Source: an uncultured Ruminococcus sp.
Lineage (GTDB): Bacteria > Bacillota > Clostridia > Oscillospirales > Acutalibacteraceae
Direction: 5' to 3'
Assembly (NCBI GenBank): GCA_902798755.1
Contig: CADBYC010000005.1
Location: forward strand, 1 to 64,000
Length of the DNA stretch: 64,000 nucleotides
In this document: in pieces, positions 52,960 to 61,721 of the stretch
Layout of the letters: the number at the start of each line of letters is the position of its first letter
How positions within the stretch are numbered: the stretch's first letter is position 1
Program-made: the position numbers and the translations under genes
The notes under the pieces: model-generated
What the model was told of the DNA's origin: nothing
Database searches by the model: none
Seen by the model: the letters and a program-made list of their open reading frames with translations, nothing else

Positions 52960-53748
52960 TTACTTTGTCGATCGGTACAATTCCATATGAATACGATGCT
53001 TCAGACAAAGCGGTTCATCATATTTTTCAAGCACTTTCTGATATTCCTTTTCAAATTGCTTGACCCTGTCCTCCGCAAGACTTGCCCCAACCCCTCGACA
53101 GGTCAGCACTCTACCGAGCCACATTTCTTTGCTGAAGATCAGCTCCACGTCATATGACACGATCCGTTCACAGGCGAATCTGCCCTTTGCCCATTCAGGA
53201 TAACGGTATTCCTGCTGATCAAAGCCCTCGGGATTCCAAGAGGGATTATACCGCTGTACAAGCTCAATCATTTCGGCGATGACATGATCCTCTTTCGGCA
53301 GCCAATCCATCAATATTTTGCAGAATAACCCTTGCGGTTTCAACACGCGTATTATCTCCGCGGCGGCTTTCTCCGCGTCAAAGTACGGAAAGCACTGCAC
53401 CGCCGTCACCGTGTCAAAGGAATCGTCCTCAAAGCCTGTGTCCTCGGCGGAACATACCTTGAAAGCTATCCTGTCCATACCCTTTTGCTCAGCGAGCCTT
53501 TTCCCGACCGTGATCTGATTTTCCGCGATATCCGTCGCGGTAAAGATCGCACCCGTATGATACAGATTCATCGGCAGTACCGCCGTACCGCTGCCGAGGT
53601 CGAGGATATGCTGACTCTCTTTACCGATCCCCATCTCTATGAGCTTATCGTACATGCTTTGCGGGTAAATGTCGCGGAAGAGTGCATAGTTATCTGAGGT
53701 CTTGCCGAAGTCAAAGCTGTTATTATTGTCAATATATGTTAGCTTCAT
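52960..53748 (-). CDS. Class I SAM-dependent methyltransferase
   Basis: A 262-aa enzyme from the ATG at 53748, preceded by AGGTGA; the 40 codons upstream have no site. SAM-binding motif I is ILDLGSGTAVLPM, followed by FTATDIAENQI (acidic residue of motif II) and AVQCFPYFDAEKAAAEIIRV. The sequence resembles UbiE/Methyltransf_11 proteins that methylate small molecules. Substrate unknown. Single gene with its terminator at 52919. Confidence 0.88.
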   Translation of the reverse strand: MKLTYIDNNNSFDFGKTSDNYALFRDIYPQSMYDKLIEMGIGKESQHILDLGSGTAVLPMNLYHTGAIFTATDIAENQITVGKRLAEQKGMDRIAFKVCSAEDTGFEDDSFDTVTAVQCFPYFDAEKAAAEIIRVLKPQGLFCKILMDWLPKEDHVIAEMIELVQRYNPSWNPEGFDQQEYRYPEWAKGRFACERIVSYDVELIFSKEMWLGRVLTCRGVGASLAEDRVKQFEKEYQKVLEKYDEPLCLKHRIHMELYRSTK

Positions 53749-53840
53749 ACGATCACCTGCTTGCATTGTAGCATGTAGAAAAATCTCTGTCAACGCTTGC
53801 CAAAGCCGCAAATATGCGATACAATACCGATGGTGATAAT

Positions 53841-54320
53841 ATGAAAAAGCAGAAAGCAGAAAAAACAAACGTCATGCGCGTCATAGAACAGCATAAGCTG
53901 TCCTACCAAAGCCATGATTACACCGCCACAGGCGCGATCAGCGGTATGGAAGTCGTCGAAGCGCTCGGGCAGGAACTCGGCAGAATGTTCAAGACCCTCG
54001 TCACACAGGGCGCAAGCAAAGAGCATTATGTGTTCATGGTACCTGTCGACGGCGAGCTGAATCTGAAAAAGGCGGCAAAGGCGGTAGGGGAGAAGAGCAT
54101 CGCCATGATCAAGAGCAAGGAGCTGTTGCCGCTCACAGGCTATATCCACGGCGGCTGTTCGCCGATCGGCATGAAAAAGCAGTTCCATACCACCATTCAC
54201 CATACAGCCGCAGAGTACGAGACCATCATGTTCAGCGGCGGCAAGATCGGTTGTCAGATCGAGATGTCCCTCGCCGACCTGCAAAAGATCGTCCCTGTCG
54301 TAACAGCCGATATAATATAA
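53841..54320 (+). CDS. ybaK: Cys-tRNA(Pro) deacylase, YbaK/EbsC family
   Basis: A 159-aa trans-editing protein. It starts MKKQKAEKTNVMRV and contains FKTLVTQG, the family loop with a lysine used in editing, GYIHGGCSPIGMKKQF and a GGKIGCQIEMS segment. It would hydrolyse Cys-tRNA(Pro) made in error by prolyl-tRNA synthetase. GGTGAT lies 6 bases before the ATG. Single gene, with a terminator at 54329. Confidence 0.93.
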   Translation: MKKQKAEKTNVMRVIEQHKLSYQSHDYTATGAISGMEVVEALGQELGRMFKTLVTQGASKEHYVFMVPVDGELNLKKAAKAVGEKSIAMIKSKELLPLTGYIHGGCSPIGMKKQFHTTIHHTAAEYETIMFSGGKIGCQIEMSLADLQKIVPVVTADII

Positions 54321-54328
54321 AAAAAGTT

Positions 54329-54360
54329 ACCGCATAGCTATCGTTTGATAACTATGCGGT
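54329..54360 (+). terminator. Terminator after the deacylase gene
   Basis: ACCGCATAG (54329-54337) and CTATGCGGT (54352-54360) pair fully, with inner TATC/GATA also pairing around gttt. Confidence 0.8.
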
Positions 54361-54373
54361 ATTTATTCAATAA

Positions 54374-54460
54374 TCATTGCGAAGCCCCTTTAGGGGCTGT
54401 GGCAATCTCAACCGATTAAAAAGGGTAAAACACCCCGCTGCTTGCACCGTGGAAGTTTAT
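54374..54460. repeat. Dispersed repeat, short form
   Basis: It begins cattgcgaagcccctttagg with a small stem (AGCCCC/GGGGCT) and runs through gtggcaatctcaaccga, then cacccc, to gcttgcaccgtggaagttta. The same two end texts frame a longer copy at 58204-58476, so this is a family of repeated non-coding elements. Confidence 0.75.
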
Positions 54461-54536
54461 TATCCCTGTTTCACAGCGGATTTCATACCCGCCGTTGATG
54501 AACCTTCGATTTATATGTACTTCCTAAAAGGCGGAA

Positions 54537-55712
54537 TCATATTGCTCTTGCTACGCCGGTATCTTTCGCCGCCTTGATAACAGCGTCCGCAACGACCCTG
54601 CCCACGCTCTTATCGAGAGCGGAAACGATGATATTCTCAGCATTCAGCTCGCTGTCGGGGATCATCGAAGCCAGCGCATAGGAGGTCGCGACCTTCATTT
54701 CCTCGTTGATACAGGTCGCGCGGCAGTCCAGCGCGCCGCGGAAGATTCCAGGGAACGCCAAAACATTGTTGATCTGGTTCGGAAAGTCCGACCTTCCCGT
54801 TCCGACGACCGCCGCTCCCGCCGCCTTCGCCTTGTCGGGCATGATCTCGGGGGTCGGATTCGCCATCGGGAACACGATCGGCTTGTCCGCCATGCTCTGT
54901 ATCATAGCTTCGCTGACGATATTCGGAGCCGAAACGCCGATGAATACGTCCGCGCCCTTCATCGCGTCAGCCAGCGTACCGCTGAGCTTTTCGCGGTTGG
55001 TCAGCTTCGCGATAGCGGCATGCGCTTCGTTCAGCCCCTCGTCGCCCTCGCGGATAATGCCGAAGCGGTCGACCATCGTCAGGTTCCTCACTCCCATATT
55101 CAGCAGATGTCTGCCGATGGCGATGCCTGCCGAGCCCGCGCCGTTGATCACGACCTTGACTTTATCTATTGTTTTGCCGACGACCTTCAAGGCATTGAGC
55201 AGCGCCGCCGCGACCACGATCGCCGTACCGTGCTGATCGTCATGAAATACGGGGATATCGCAGATCTCCTTTAATTTGCGTTCGATCTCAAAGCATCTCG
55301 GCGCGCTGATATCTTCTAAGTTGATGCCGCCGAAGGAGCCCGAGAGCAGATAGATCGTGCGCACGATCTCGTCCACGTCCTTTGAGCGAATACACAGCGG
55401 AAATGCGTCAACGTCGGCGAATTCCTTGAACAGCGCGCATTTACCCTCCATCACGGGCATGCCTGCCTCAGGGCCGATATCTCCCAGCCCCAGCACCGCC
55501 GTGCCGTCGGTCACGACCGCCACCAAATTACTGCGGCGCGTCAGCTTATAGCTTTTGTTGATATCCTCGTGGATCGCCATGCAAGGCTCCGCCACGCCGG
55601 GCGTATAGGCGAGGGAGAGTTCCTTGCGCGTTTCGATCGGCGCGCGGGAGATGACCTCGATCTTACCCTGCCATTCATAGTGTTTCTGTAACGATTCTTC
55701 TCTGATATCCAT
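54537..55712 (-). CDS. NAD(P)-dependent malic enzyme
   Basis: A 391-aa oxidative decarboxylase, malate to pyruvate plus CO2. Conserved segments are [49 protein letters not shown] and the Rossmann loop [16 protein letters not shown]. The short (about 390 aa) bacterial form matches. It lies 64 bases after the fumarase gene on the same strand, so fumarate to malate to pyruvate is a likely local pathway. Cofactor (NAD or NADP) cannot be fixed from what I see. Confidence 0.95.
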   Translation of the reverse strand: MDIREESLQKHYEWQGKIEVISRAPIETRKELSLAYTPGVAEPCMAIHEDINKSYKLTRRSNLVAVVTDGTAVLGLGDIGPEAGMPVMEGKCALFKEFADVDAFPLCIRSKDVDEIVRTIYLLSGSFGGINLEDISAPRCFEIERKLKEICDIPVFHDDQHGTAIVVAAALLNALKVVGKTIDKVKVVINGAGSAGIAIGRHLLNMGVRNLTMVDRFGIIREGDEGLNEAHAAIAKLTNREKLSGTLADAMKGADVFIGVSAPNIVSEAMIQSMADKPIVFPMANPTPEIMPDKAKAAGAAVVGTGRSDFPNQINNVLAFPGIFRGALDCRATCINEEMKVATSYALASMIPDSELNAENIIVSALDKSVGRVVADAVIKAAKDTGVARAI

Positions 55713-55776
55713 CGTTTTCTCCTTATACCTTTCAAAAAGTGCGCGTCAATCAATCATTATCCTTTAACGCGACAGA

Positions 55777-57150
55777 TCATACCAATTCTTCGGGGTGAAA
55801 TACCCTGTCAAATTCCTCCTCGCTCATGAAGCCGAGCTGTAAGCACGCTTCCTTGAGGGAGAGGTTTTCTTTATACGCCTTCTTCGCGACCCTCGCCGCG
55901 TTGTCATAGCCGATGTAGGGGTTGAGCGACGTGACCAGCATCAGCGAACGGTGCAGGTTCTCGCTCATTTTCTCTTTGTTCGCCGTGATTCCGCTGACGC
56001 ATCGCTGTTCAAACGACAAAATGCCGTCTGTCAGCAGCTTTGCGCTTTGCAGGAAGTTGTACGCCGTCACCGGTAAAAAGACGTTGAGCTGGAAGTTGCC
56101 CTGCGACGCTGCCATGCCGATCATCGCGTCGTTGCCCATCACCTGCACCGCGATCATCGTGATCGCCTCACATTGTGTCGGATTGACCTTGCCCGGCATG
56201 ATAGACGATCCCGGTTCGTTTTCGGGAATGAAGATCTCACCCAGACCGCATCTGGGACCCGAGCTGAGCCAGCGGATGTCGTTCGCGATCTTCATCATAT
56301 CCGCCGCCAGCGCCTTCATCGCGCCGTGCGCGAATACTATGCGATCCAGAGAGGTCAGCGCATGGAATTTGTTCGGATTGCTGACAAAGGGGAGCTCTGT
56401 GCTTTCTCTGAGCTTATCGGCTACCTTTTCGCCGAAGCCTTGCGGCGCGTTCAGCCCCGTTCCGACAGCCGTGCCGCCGATCGCGAGCTGATACAGTCCG
56501 TCGAGCGACTTTTCGAGCTGCCTTTCATCCGCTTCGAGCATGCCGCGCCAACCGCTGATCTCCTGTGAGAAGGCGATCGGTACCGCGTCCTGCAGGTGCG
56601 TTCTGCCGCTCTTGACGATCCCTTCGTTCTCTTTCTCCAGTCTGATGAAGGTTTCGATCAGCGTATCGACCGCGGGTATCAATTCATTCTGTATTGTCAT
56701 CGCCGCCGCGATATGCATGGCGGTGGGGAAGGTGTCGTTAGAGCTCTGCGACATGTTCACATCGTCGTTCGGATGCAGGAGCTTTTCTTCCGCGATCGCG
56801 TTGCCGCGGTTAGCGACGACCTCGTTGACATTCATGTTGCTCTGCGTGCCCGAGCCCGTCTGCCATACGACCAGCGGAAATTCGTCGGGCAGCTTGCCGT
56901 CGAGAATCTCGTCGCATGCGGCACAGATCGCGGCGCATTTTTCCTCGGTCATCTTCTCGGGCTTCAACTCACGGTTCGCCTGTGCCGCCGCCTTCTTCAG
57001 TAACGCAAATGCACGAATGATCGCTGCGGGCATCTTCTCCCATCCGATGGGAAAGTTCTCAAAGCTGCGCTGTGTCTGAGCGCCCCAGTACCGCTCTGCG
57101 GGTACTTTCATCTCGCCCATCGAGTCGCGTTCGATCCTGTATTCTTCCAT
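55777..57150 (-). CDS. fumC: Class II fumarate hydratase
   Basis: A 457-aa fumarase. The ATG at 57150 follows GGAGGTAAC and is preferred over one 4 codons upstream. SGTQSNMNVNEVVANRG and GRTHLQDAVPIAFSQE are active-site regions, and GSSIMPGKVNPTQCEA is the class II signature with the catalytic serine. Catalyses reversible hydration of fumarate to malate. Probably co-transcribed with the malic enzyme gene. Confidence 0.96.
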   Translation of the reverse strand: MEEYRIERDSMGEMKVPAERYWGAQTQRSFENFPIGWEKMPAAIIRAFALLKKAAAQANRELKPEKMTEEKCAAICAACDEILDGKLPDEFPLVVWQTGSGTQSNMNVNEVVANRGNAIAEEKLLHPNDDVNMSQSSNDTFPTAMHIAAAMTIQNELIPAVDTLIETFIRLEKENEGIVKSGRTHLQDAVPIAFSQEISGWRGMLEADERQLEKSLDGLYQLAIGGTAVGTGLNAPQGFGEKVADKLRESTELPFVSNPNKFHALTSLDRIVFAHGAMKALAADMMKIANDIRWLSSGPRCGLGEIFIPENEPGSSIMPGKVNPTQCEAITMIAVQVMGNDAMIGMAASQGNFQLNVFLPVTAYNFLQSAKLLTDGILSFEQRCVSGITANKEKMSENLHRSLMLVTSLNPYIGYDNAARVAKKAYKENLSLKEACLQLGFMSEEEFDRVFHPEELV

Positions 57151-57181
57151 AGTTACCTCCATAAACGACGCAACAGTAACA

Positions 57182-57307
57182 ATGTCATTGCGAAGCCCAT
57201 TCGGGCTGTGGCAATCCCCTTGTTGTCAATACCGTTTGAAGAAAGAGAAAAGTTCTGCTCCTCTTTGCGGGATTCCCACGGCTTCATAGAAGCCTCGGAA
57301 TGACAGT
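57182..57307. repeat. MITE-like inverted repeat element
   Basis: The ends TGTCATTGCGAAG (57182) and CctCGgAATGACA (about 57307) are imperfect inverted repeats about 125 bases apart. The start also shares cattgcgaagccc and gtggcaatc with the elements at 54374 and 58204. No open frame inside. Confidence 0.65.
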
Positions 57308-57328
57308 TAGCTTGATAGTATTATTCTA

Positions 57329-58075
57329 TCACATGAGCGCTTCTTCCGCAATAAGCCTGCGCACGACTTCCAGTACAAACATTTGGCACTGTTCGCCGTA
57401 TTTTTCGTTGAATTCTTCCTCTTTATGCCATTCACTGTTGCTGATGACGCGGATATCCGCGCACGGAGTACTCAGCTGAGCGCATACCTGCGCCACCCCG
57501 TAGCCCTCCATCTCTTCACATGCCGTACCCAGCGTTCGGTGCAGGTGCATGAGCATATCCAGCTCCTTGTTCCATATATCCGCCGCGCCGATCACGCCGC
57601 GCAGTACTCTGCCGTCTGTATAAGGCACTGTTTCTGCGATCTCCAAAATGCGTCGATCACTGTGCAGGTACAGCACCTCGTCTGCCTGTAACGACACGAT
57701 CTCGCTGCCATGCGGCTCCCATGCAAAGGTGTCCGTTCCCTCACCCTTTTCACGGTGCGGCGTGAAGAACCGCCCGATGTTCACCATCTTTTCTCCGAGC
57801 ACGATATCTCCCTGGTGCAGTGTTGGGTCATGCGCTCCCGATGTGCCCTGAATGATCACGCACAGGGGAGAGAATTTTTGGATCGCCAGAGCCGTAACCG
57901 TCGCCGAGTTGACGACGCCGATATAGGTACGGCACACGACGACGGGATATCCGTCGATCTCGCCCTCATAAAAGGTATATACCCCGATTGGATGCTCCCT
58001 GCGATTCTCAAGCCGCTTGATCAGTATCGCCGATTCGCTCTCCATCGGCCCGAGGATAACGATAGGTTTCTTCAT
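57329..58075 (-). CDS. Nucleosidase/phosphorylase family protein (MTA/SAH nucleosidase-like)
   Basis: A 248-aa protein from the ATG at 58075, preceded by AAGGACGG. VILGPMESESAILIKRLE is the family start, VCRTYIGVVNSATVT and VIIQGTSGAHDP the purine-binding and substrate loops, and ACEEMEGYGVAQVCAQ the ME-x-E/G region with the catalytic acid later. It likely cleaves the glycosidic bond of 5'-methylthioadenosine or S-adenosylhomocysteine. A different nucleoside is possible because some positions vary from typical Pfs. Confidence 0.8.
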   Translation of the reverse strand: MKKPIVILGPMESESAILIKRLENRREHPIGVYTFYEGEIDGYPVVVCRTYIGVVNSATVTALAIQKFSPLCVIIQGTSGAHDPTLHQGDIVLGEKMVNIGRFFTPHREKGEGTDTFAWEPHGSEIVSLQADEVLYLHSDRRILEIAETVPYTDGRVLRGVIGAADIWNKELDMLMHLHRTLGTACEEMEGYGVAQVCAQLSTPCADIRVISNSEWHKEEEFNEKYGEQCQMFVLEVVRRLIAEEALM

Positions 58076-58203
58076 TTCGCTTCCGTCCTTTGTCTGTTTT
58101 TCCCTATTATAATACATGAAACGATAAAAAGCCAGCCTCTTATCAAAGAGCATAAAACAAACCGCACGGTCAGGCTGTTGCCGAACCATGCGGTTATTCA
58201 ATA

Positions 58204-58476
58204 GTCATTTCGAAGCCCCTCAAAAGGGGTCCCCGGCACGCCCATAAACGAGGCTCCAAAAAGCCCTGCTTTTTGGAGAAAGGACGAGTGGCAAAGCGAG
58301 TACGACAACGGTCACACTTGACCGTTGTCATCGAGACCGGAGTAGCCTTACGAATACGGCGCGCGACGACGATGTGGCAATCTCAACCGAAAAAGGTATA
58401 ATACCCCGCCCGAGCGTATAGAGGGTAAAATGTCCGGTGGACACTTTAGTGCTTGCACCGAGGAAGTTTATTCTTA
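58204..58476. repeat. Dispersed repeat, long form with internal hairpins
   Basis: It opens catttcgaagcccctcaaaa and ends gtggcaatctcaaccga...ccccgc...gcttgcaccgaggaagttta, matching the short form at 54374-54460. Between them lie about 140 extra bases with two perfect 11-base stems: CTCCAAAAAGC/GCTTTTTGGAG (58254-58278) and GACAACGGTCA/TGACCGTTGTC (58304-58329). The insert may be a separate element or a structured RNA. It begins 3 bases beyond a possible extended nucleosidase frame. Confidence 0.75.
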
Positions 58477-58953
58477 TTATGCAAGATTGATGGATTGTAA
58501 GATCTCCTGAAAAGCGGGGCGGCTCTCTGCCGCGTTCGCTTTGCGGGTGATGTAATAAACCGAGTAAAAATACTTCTTGTGTTTGAACACGACCAGATCG
58601 ACCACGTGTACCCTTGCCGAGTCGTTGACCCTGTGCTCAAAGCGCAAGCCGTTTTTGATCTTGTACTTTTTCTTCTTTTTGGTGACGTCATACGAGTAGG
58701 ACTGAATCTTCTGGTAGTTGACCAGCGTTTTGCGCAGGCGCGCTTCAATGTCGTACAAATGCATTTCAGGGTCGGATTTCATGAATCCCGCCTTTGCCCA
58801 GCTGACAGAGAGAATGATATGCTGATCAGCGTTATAAGCGCCCCAGCGGTCAGCAGGATTCGAGAAATATCTCGTCAGTTCCTCTTCGCTCATGACCTGA
58901 AAGCCGTCCGGATACGCTAAGTTGATCTCGTTGTTGATGCTCGCGTTGTTCAT
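58477..58953 (-). CDS. Hypothetical protein
   Basis: A 158-aa soluble protein. Start chosen at 58953 because GGAGG sits 7 bases before it. Text such as YPDGFQVMSEEELTRYF and YFYSVYYITRKANAAESRPA suggests a small alpha/beta fold; a basic patch KKKKKYKIK lies in the centre. I do not recognise a family. It is single and the long repeat follows its stop directly. Confidence 0.7.
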   Translation of the reverse strand: MNNASINNEINLAYPDGFQVMSEEELTRYFSNPADRWGAYNADQHIILSVSWAKAGFMKSDPEMHLYDIEARLRKTLVNYQKIQSYSYDVTKKKKKYKIKNGLRFEHRVNDSARVHVVDLVVFKHKKYFYSVYYITRKANAAESRPAFQEILQSINLA

Positions 58954-59071
58954 ACTCATTCCTCCGTTCAAAAGCGATCTGCGTATTATTATCTGTATTA
59001 TACATCATACATTCGCGTTTGTCACTGAAAAGTTGAAAATAATCTGTATTATTTTTCATGGCAAAGAAACA

Positions 59072-59094
59072 GCGGCTGCCTTGGTGACAGCCGC
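59072..59094 (-). terminator. Terminator after the aldolase gene
   Basis: GCGGCTG and CAGCCGC form a stem; on the minus strand it is followed by a T-rich text (TGTTTCTTT). It lies about 23 bases after the aldolase stop. Confidence 0.65.
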
Positions 59095-59116
59095 CGTAAA
59101 ACGTTGAGATAAATGA

Positions 59117-59983
59117 TTAAGCCTTGCCGACAGAACCGAAGATCTCCATCTTCTCTTTGACCTTCGCCTTGATCGCCTCGGTACCGGGAGCGAGCAGCTT
59201 TCTGGGGTCGAAGCCCTTGCCCTGCTTGTCCTTGCCTGCTTCGATGTACTTGCGGGTAGCCTCAGCAAATACGAGCTGGCATTCGGTGTTGACGTTGATC
59301 TTGCTTACACCCAGAGCGATCGCCTTCTTGATCATGTCGTCCGGGATACCGGTACCGCCGTGCAGAACGAGCGGCATGTCGCCGGTCTTAGCCTGGATCG
59401 CGTCGAGGGTCTCAAAGGACAGACCCGGCCAGTTCTCGGGATATACGCCGTGGATATTGCCGATACCTGCTGCCAGCATGGTAACGCCGAGGTCAGCGAT
59501 CATCTTGCACTCTTCGGGATCAGCACATTCGCCCATGCCTACTACGCCGTCCTCTTCGCCGCCGATGGAGCCGACTTCCGCCTCGATGGACAGACCCAGA
59601 TCGTTGCAGATGCCTACGAGCTCTTTGGTCTTTGCGAGGTTCTCTTCGATCGGATAGTGAGAGCCGTCGAACATGATGGACGAGAAGCCCGCTTCGATGC
59701 ACTTCTTAGCGCCTTCATAGGAGCCGTGGTCGAGGTGCAGCGCTACGGGAACGGTAATGTTCAGTTCTTCGATCATCGCGGTGACCATACCGACAACGGT
59801 CTTGTAGCCGCACATATACTTGCCTGCGCCCTCGGATACGCCGAGGATGACGGGGGACTTGAGCTCCTCAGCGGTCAGCAGGATCGCCTTGGTCCACTCT
59901 AAGTTATTGATGTTGAACTGACCGACAGCATAGTGACCGGCCTTTGCCTTGGTGAGCATTTCTTTTGCGTTAACTAATGGCAT
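59117..59983 (-). CDS. fba: Class II fructose-bisphosphate aldolase
   Basis: A 288-aa zinc aldolase. The ATG at 59983 has AAGGAGGAATT before it; the 9 codons upstream are rejected. FNINNLEWTKAIL, HLDHGSYEGAKKCIEAGF (zinc-binding His and the HxDH region), EAEVGSIGG and LHGGTGIPDDMIKKAI are the family motifs. It cleaves fructose 1,6-bisphosphate in glycolysis, or acts in reverse. Length fits the short class IIB type. Codon use is that of the GC-richer housekeeping part. Confidence 0.95.
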   Translation of the reverse strand: MPLVNAKEMLTKAKAGHYAVGQFNINNLEWTKAILLTAEELKSPVILGVSEGAGKYMCGYKTVVGMVTAMIEELNITVPVALHLDHGSYEGAKKCIEAGFSSIMFDGSHYPIEENLAKTKELVGICNDLGLSIEAEVGSIGGEEDGVVGMGECADPEECKMIADLGVTMLAAGIGNIHGVYPENWPGLSFETLDAIQAKTGDMPLVLHGGTGIPDDMIKKAIALGVSKINVNTECQLVFAEATRKYIEAGKDKQGKGFDPRKLLAPGTEAIKAKVKEKMEIFGSVGKA

Positions 59984-60173
59984 AATAATTCCTCCTTGTA
60001 TGTTTTGCATGAAAACATATATTATTATTTCACATTATACCATCATTCTGACATGGACGCAATATGTAAAAGGAAAATAAATGCAAAATATATCGGTTCT
60101 GTCGGTTGAATCCGCCGCTATTATGCAATATAATAAGAATATCGGGCAATCGAATTACAAGGAAAGTGATAAA

Positions 60174-61106
60174 ATGGAACCGAATCATGATTCAGTGAAT
60201 GAATTGGATTTTGAGAAAACAGCGGTCAAGGTGTCTGTCGTCAGCGTCGTCGGCAATATCGCGCTGTCCCTGTTAAAGCTTCTGGTCGGTATCTTCGCCC
60301 ATTCGGGCGCCTTGATCAGCGACGCGGTACATTCCGCCTCCGATGTGTTCAGCAGTATCGTCGTCATCATCGGCGTCAAGCTCTCTGCCCGCGAGTCCGA
60401 CGATGACCACCCCTACGGTCACGAACGCCTCGAATGCGTCGCCGCCATCGTTCTGGCAATGGTCTTGCTTCTGACAGGCATGTTCATCGGCTATAAGGCG
60501 ATCCGCAATATCGTTTCGGGCGAGTACGAAGACCTTGCCGTCCCCGGCGTTTCCGCCATCATCGCGGCGGCTTTGTCCATCGTCGTCAAGGAGCTGATGT
60601 TTCATTATACAAAGCACTATGCCGTCAAGCTCGATTCAGGCGCTTTGATGGCTGACGCGTGGCACCACCGCAGCGACTCCCTTTCGTCCGTCGGCGCTCT
60701 GATCGGTATCGTCGGCGCGCGGCTCGGATTTCCCATCCTCGATTCCGTCGCCAGCCTCGTGATCTGTCTGTTCATCGGCAAGGCGGCTGCGGATATCTTC
60801 AAGGACGCTGTCGATAAGATGGTGGACCATTCCTGCGATCCCGAAACAGAGGATCGGCTCTGGGAGTGTGTCATTGAACAGGAAGGCGTCAAGGGCGTCG
60901 ATATGCTCCATACCAGAATGTTCGGCAACAAGATCTACGTCGATATCGAGATCGCTGTCGACGGCGACCTCACTCTCCGCAAGGCGCACGCGATCGCCGA
61001 GAGAGTCCACACCACCATTGAACAGGAATTCCCCAAGGTCAAGCACATCATGGTGCACGTCAATCCCTACGACGGAGAAACCGCGCCTGCAGATGAAACC
61101 CGCTAA
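60174..61106 (+). CDS. Cation diffusion facilitator transporter
   Basis: A 310-aa membrane protein from the ATG at 60174 (AAGGAAAG upstream). About six spans; SDAVHSASDVFSSIVVIIG contains the metal site of helix II, DHPYGHERLE is the cytosolic loop histidine motif, and ADAWHHRSDSLSSVGALIG is the second site in helix V. The C-terminal 80 residues form the cytosolic ferredoxin-like domain (VDMLHTRMFGNKIYVDIEI). Exports divalent cations such as Zn or Mn in exchange for protons; the metal cannot be fixed. Confidence 0.93.
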   Translation: MEPNHDSVNELDFEKTAVKVSVVSVVGNIALSLLKLLVGIFAHSGALISDAVHSASDVFSSIVVIIGVKLSARESDDDHPYGHERLECVAAIVLAMVLLLTGMFIGYKAIRNIVSGEYEDLAVPGVSAIIAAALSIVVKELMFHYTKHYAVKLDSGALMADAWHHRSDSLSSVGALIGIVGARLGFPILDSVASLVICLFIGKAAADIFKDAVDKMVDHSCDPETEDRLWECVIEQEGVKGVDMLHTRMFGNKIYVDIEIAVDGDLTLRKAHAIAERVHTTIEQEFPKVKHIMVHVNPYDGETAPADETR

Positions 61107-61191
61107 AGTTTGCGTTTTGCTTGATTAAAATGTCGATTCGTATTATAATATATAAATTAAGGTTCTTTAATATCCGAAAAGGAGGATCATT

Positions 61192-61533
61192 ATGCCTTTC
61201 ATCAACGCGAAATTTTCAGATACCGTCACTCCCGAGAAGGAGATCGAGATCAAATCCGCTCTCGGCGAGGCGATCACCCTGCTGGGTAAGCCCGAGCGCT
61301 ACCTGATGGTCGAGATCGAAGACAACCGCCGTCTGTATTTCGGCGGCAGGAACGATCAGCCCATCGCCTATTTTGACGTCAGCCTGCTCCATTCCGCGCC
61401 GCGCCAGAGCTACGAGAAGCTCACCGCGCGCCTGTGCGAGATCGCGAAAGAGTATATGAATGTTGACGGCAGTAACGTCTACGTCAAGTTTGAAGAAACC
61501 GAAAACTGGGGATATGACAGTTTTATGTTCTGA
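61192..61533 (+). CDS. MIF/phenylpyruvate tautomerase-like protein
   Basis: A 113-aa protein of the tautomerase superfamily. The start MPFINAKFSDTVTPEK gives the amino-terminal catalytic proline (P2 before processing), and the segment RYLMVEIEDNRRLYFGG and final NWGYDSFMF match MIF family texts. The family works as a trimer. The natural substrate in bacteria is unknown. AAGGAGG lies 8 bases before the ATG. Confidence 0.9.
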   Translation: MPFINAKFSDTVTPEKEIEIKSALGEAITLLGKPERYLMVEIEDNRRLYFGGRNDQPIAYFDVSLLHSAPRQSYEKLTARLCEIAKEYMNVDGSNVYVKFEETENWGYDSFMF

Positions 61534-61535
61534 TA

Positions 61536-61704
61536 AGCCTTCCCCCTGAGGGGGAGGTGGGCTTTACGACTCTATAGAGCCGTAAAGGTCGGATGAGGTG
61601 GAAGCCTATCCGAACTATCAATAATTGCGATGGAGTGGAAACGTTTCCACCTCATCCGTCACCGCCTCAGTGGGCGGCGACATCTTCCCCTCAAGGGGAA
61701 GGCT
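61536..61704. repeat. 169-base MITE-like element between tautomerase and ddl genes
   Basis: AGCCTTCCCC (61536-61545) and GGGGAAGGCT (61695-61704) are terminal inverted repeats. Inside, GGATGAGGTGGAA (61591-61603) pairs perfectly with TTCCACCTCATCC (61645-61657). The element begins 3 bases after one gene's stop and ends 3 bases before the ribosome binding site of the next. Confidence 0.85.
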
Positions 61705-61721
61705 ATAAGGAGGTAATACAT

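Noticed and set aside
61593..61721. Longer ddl protein with 43 extra residues
   Set aside because: The extension runs through the inverted-repeat element, while a strong AAGGAGGT serves the ATG at 61722.
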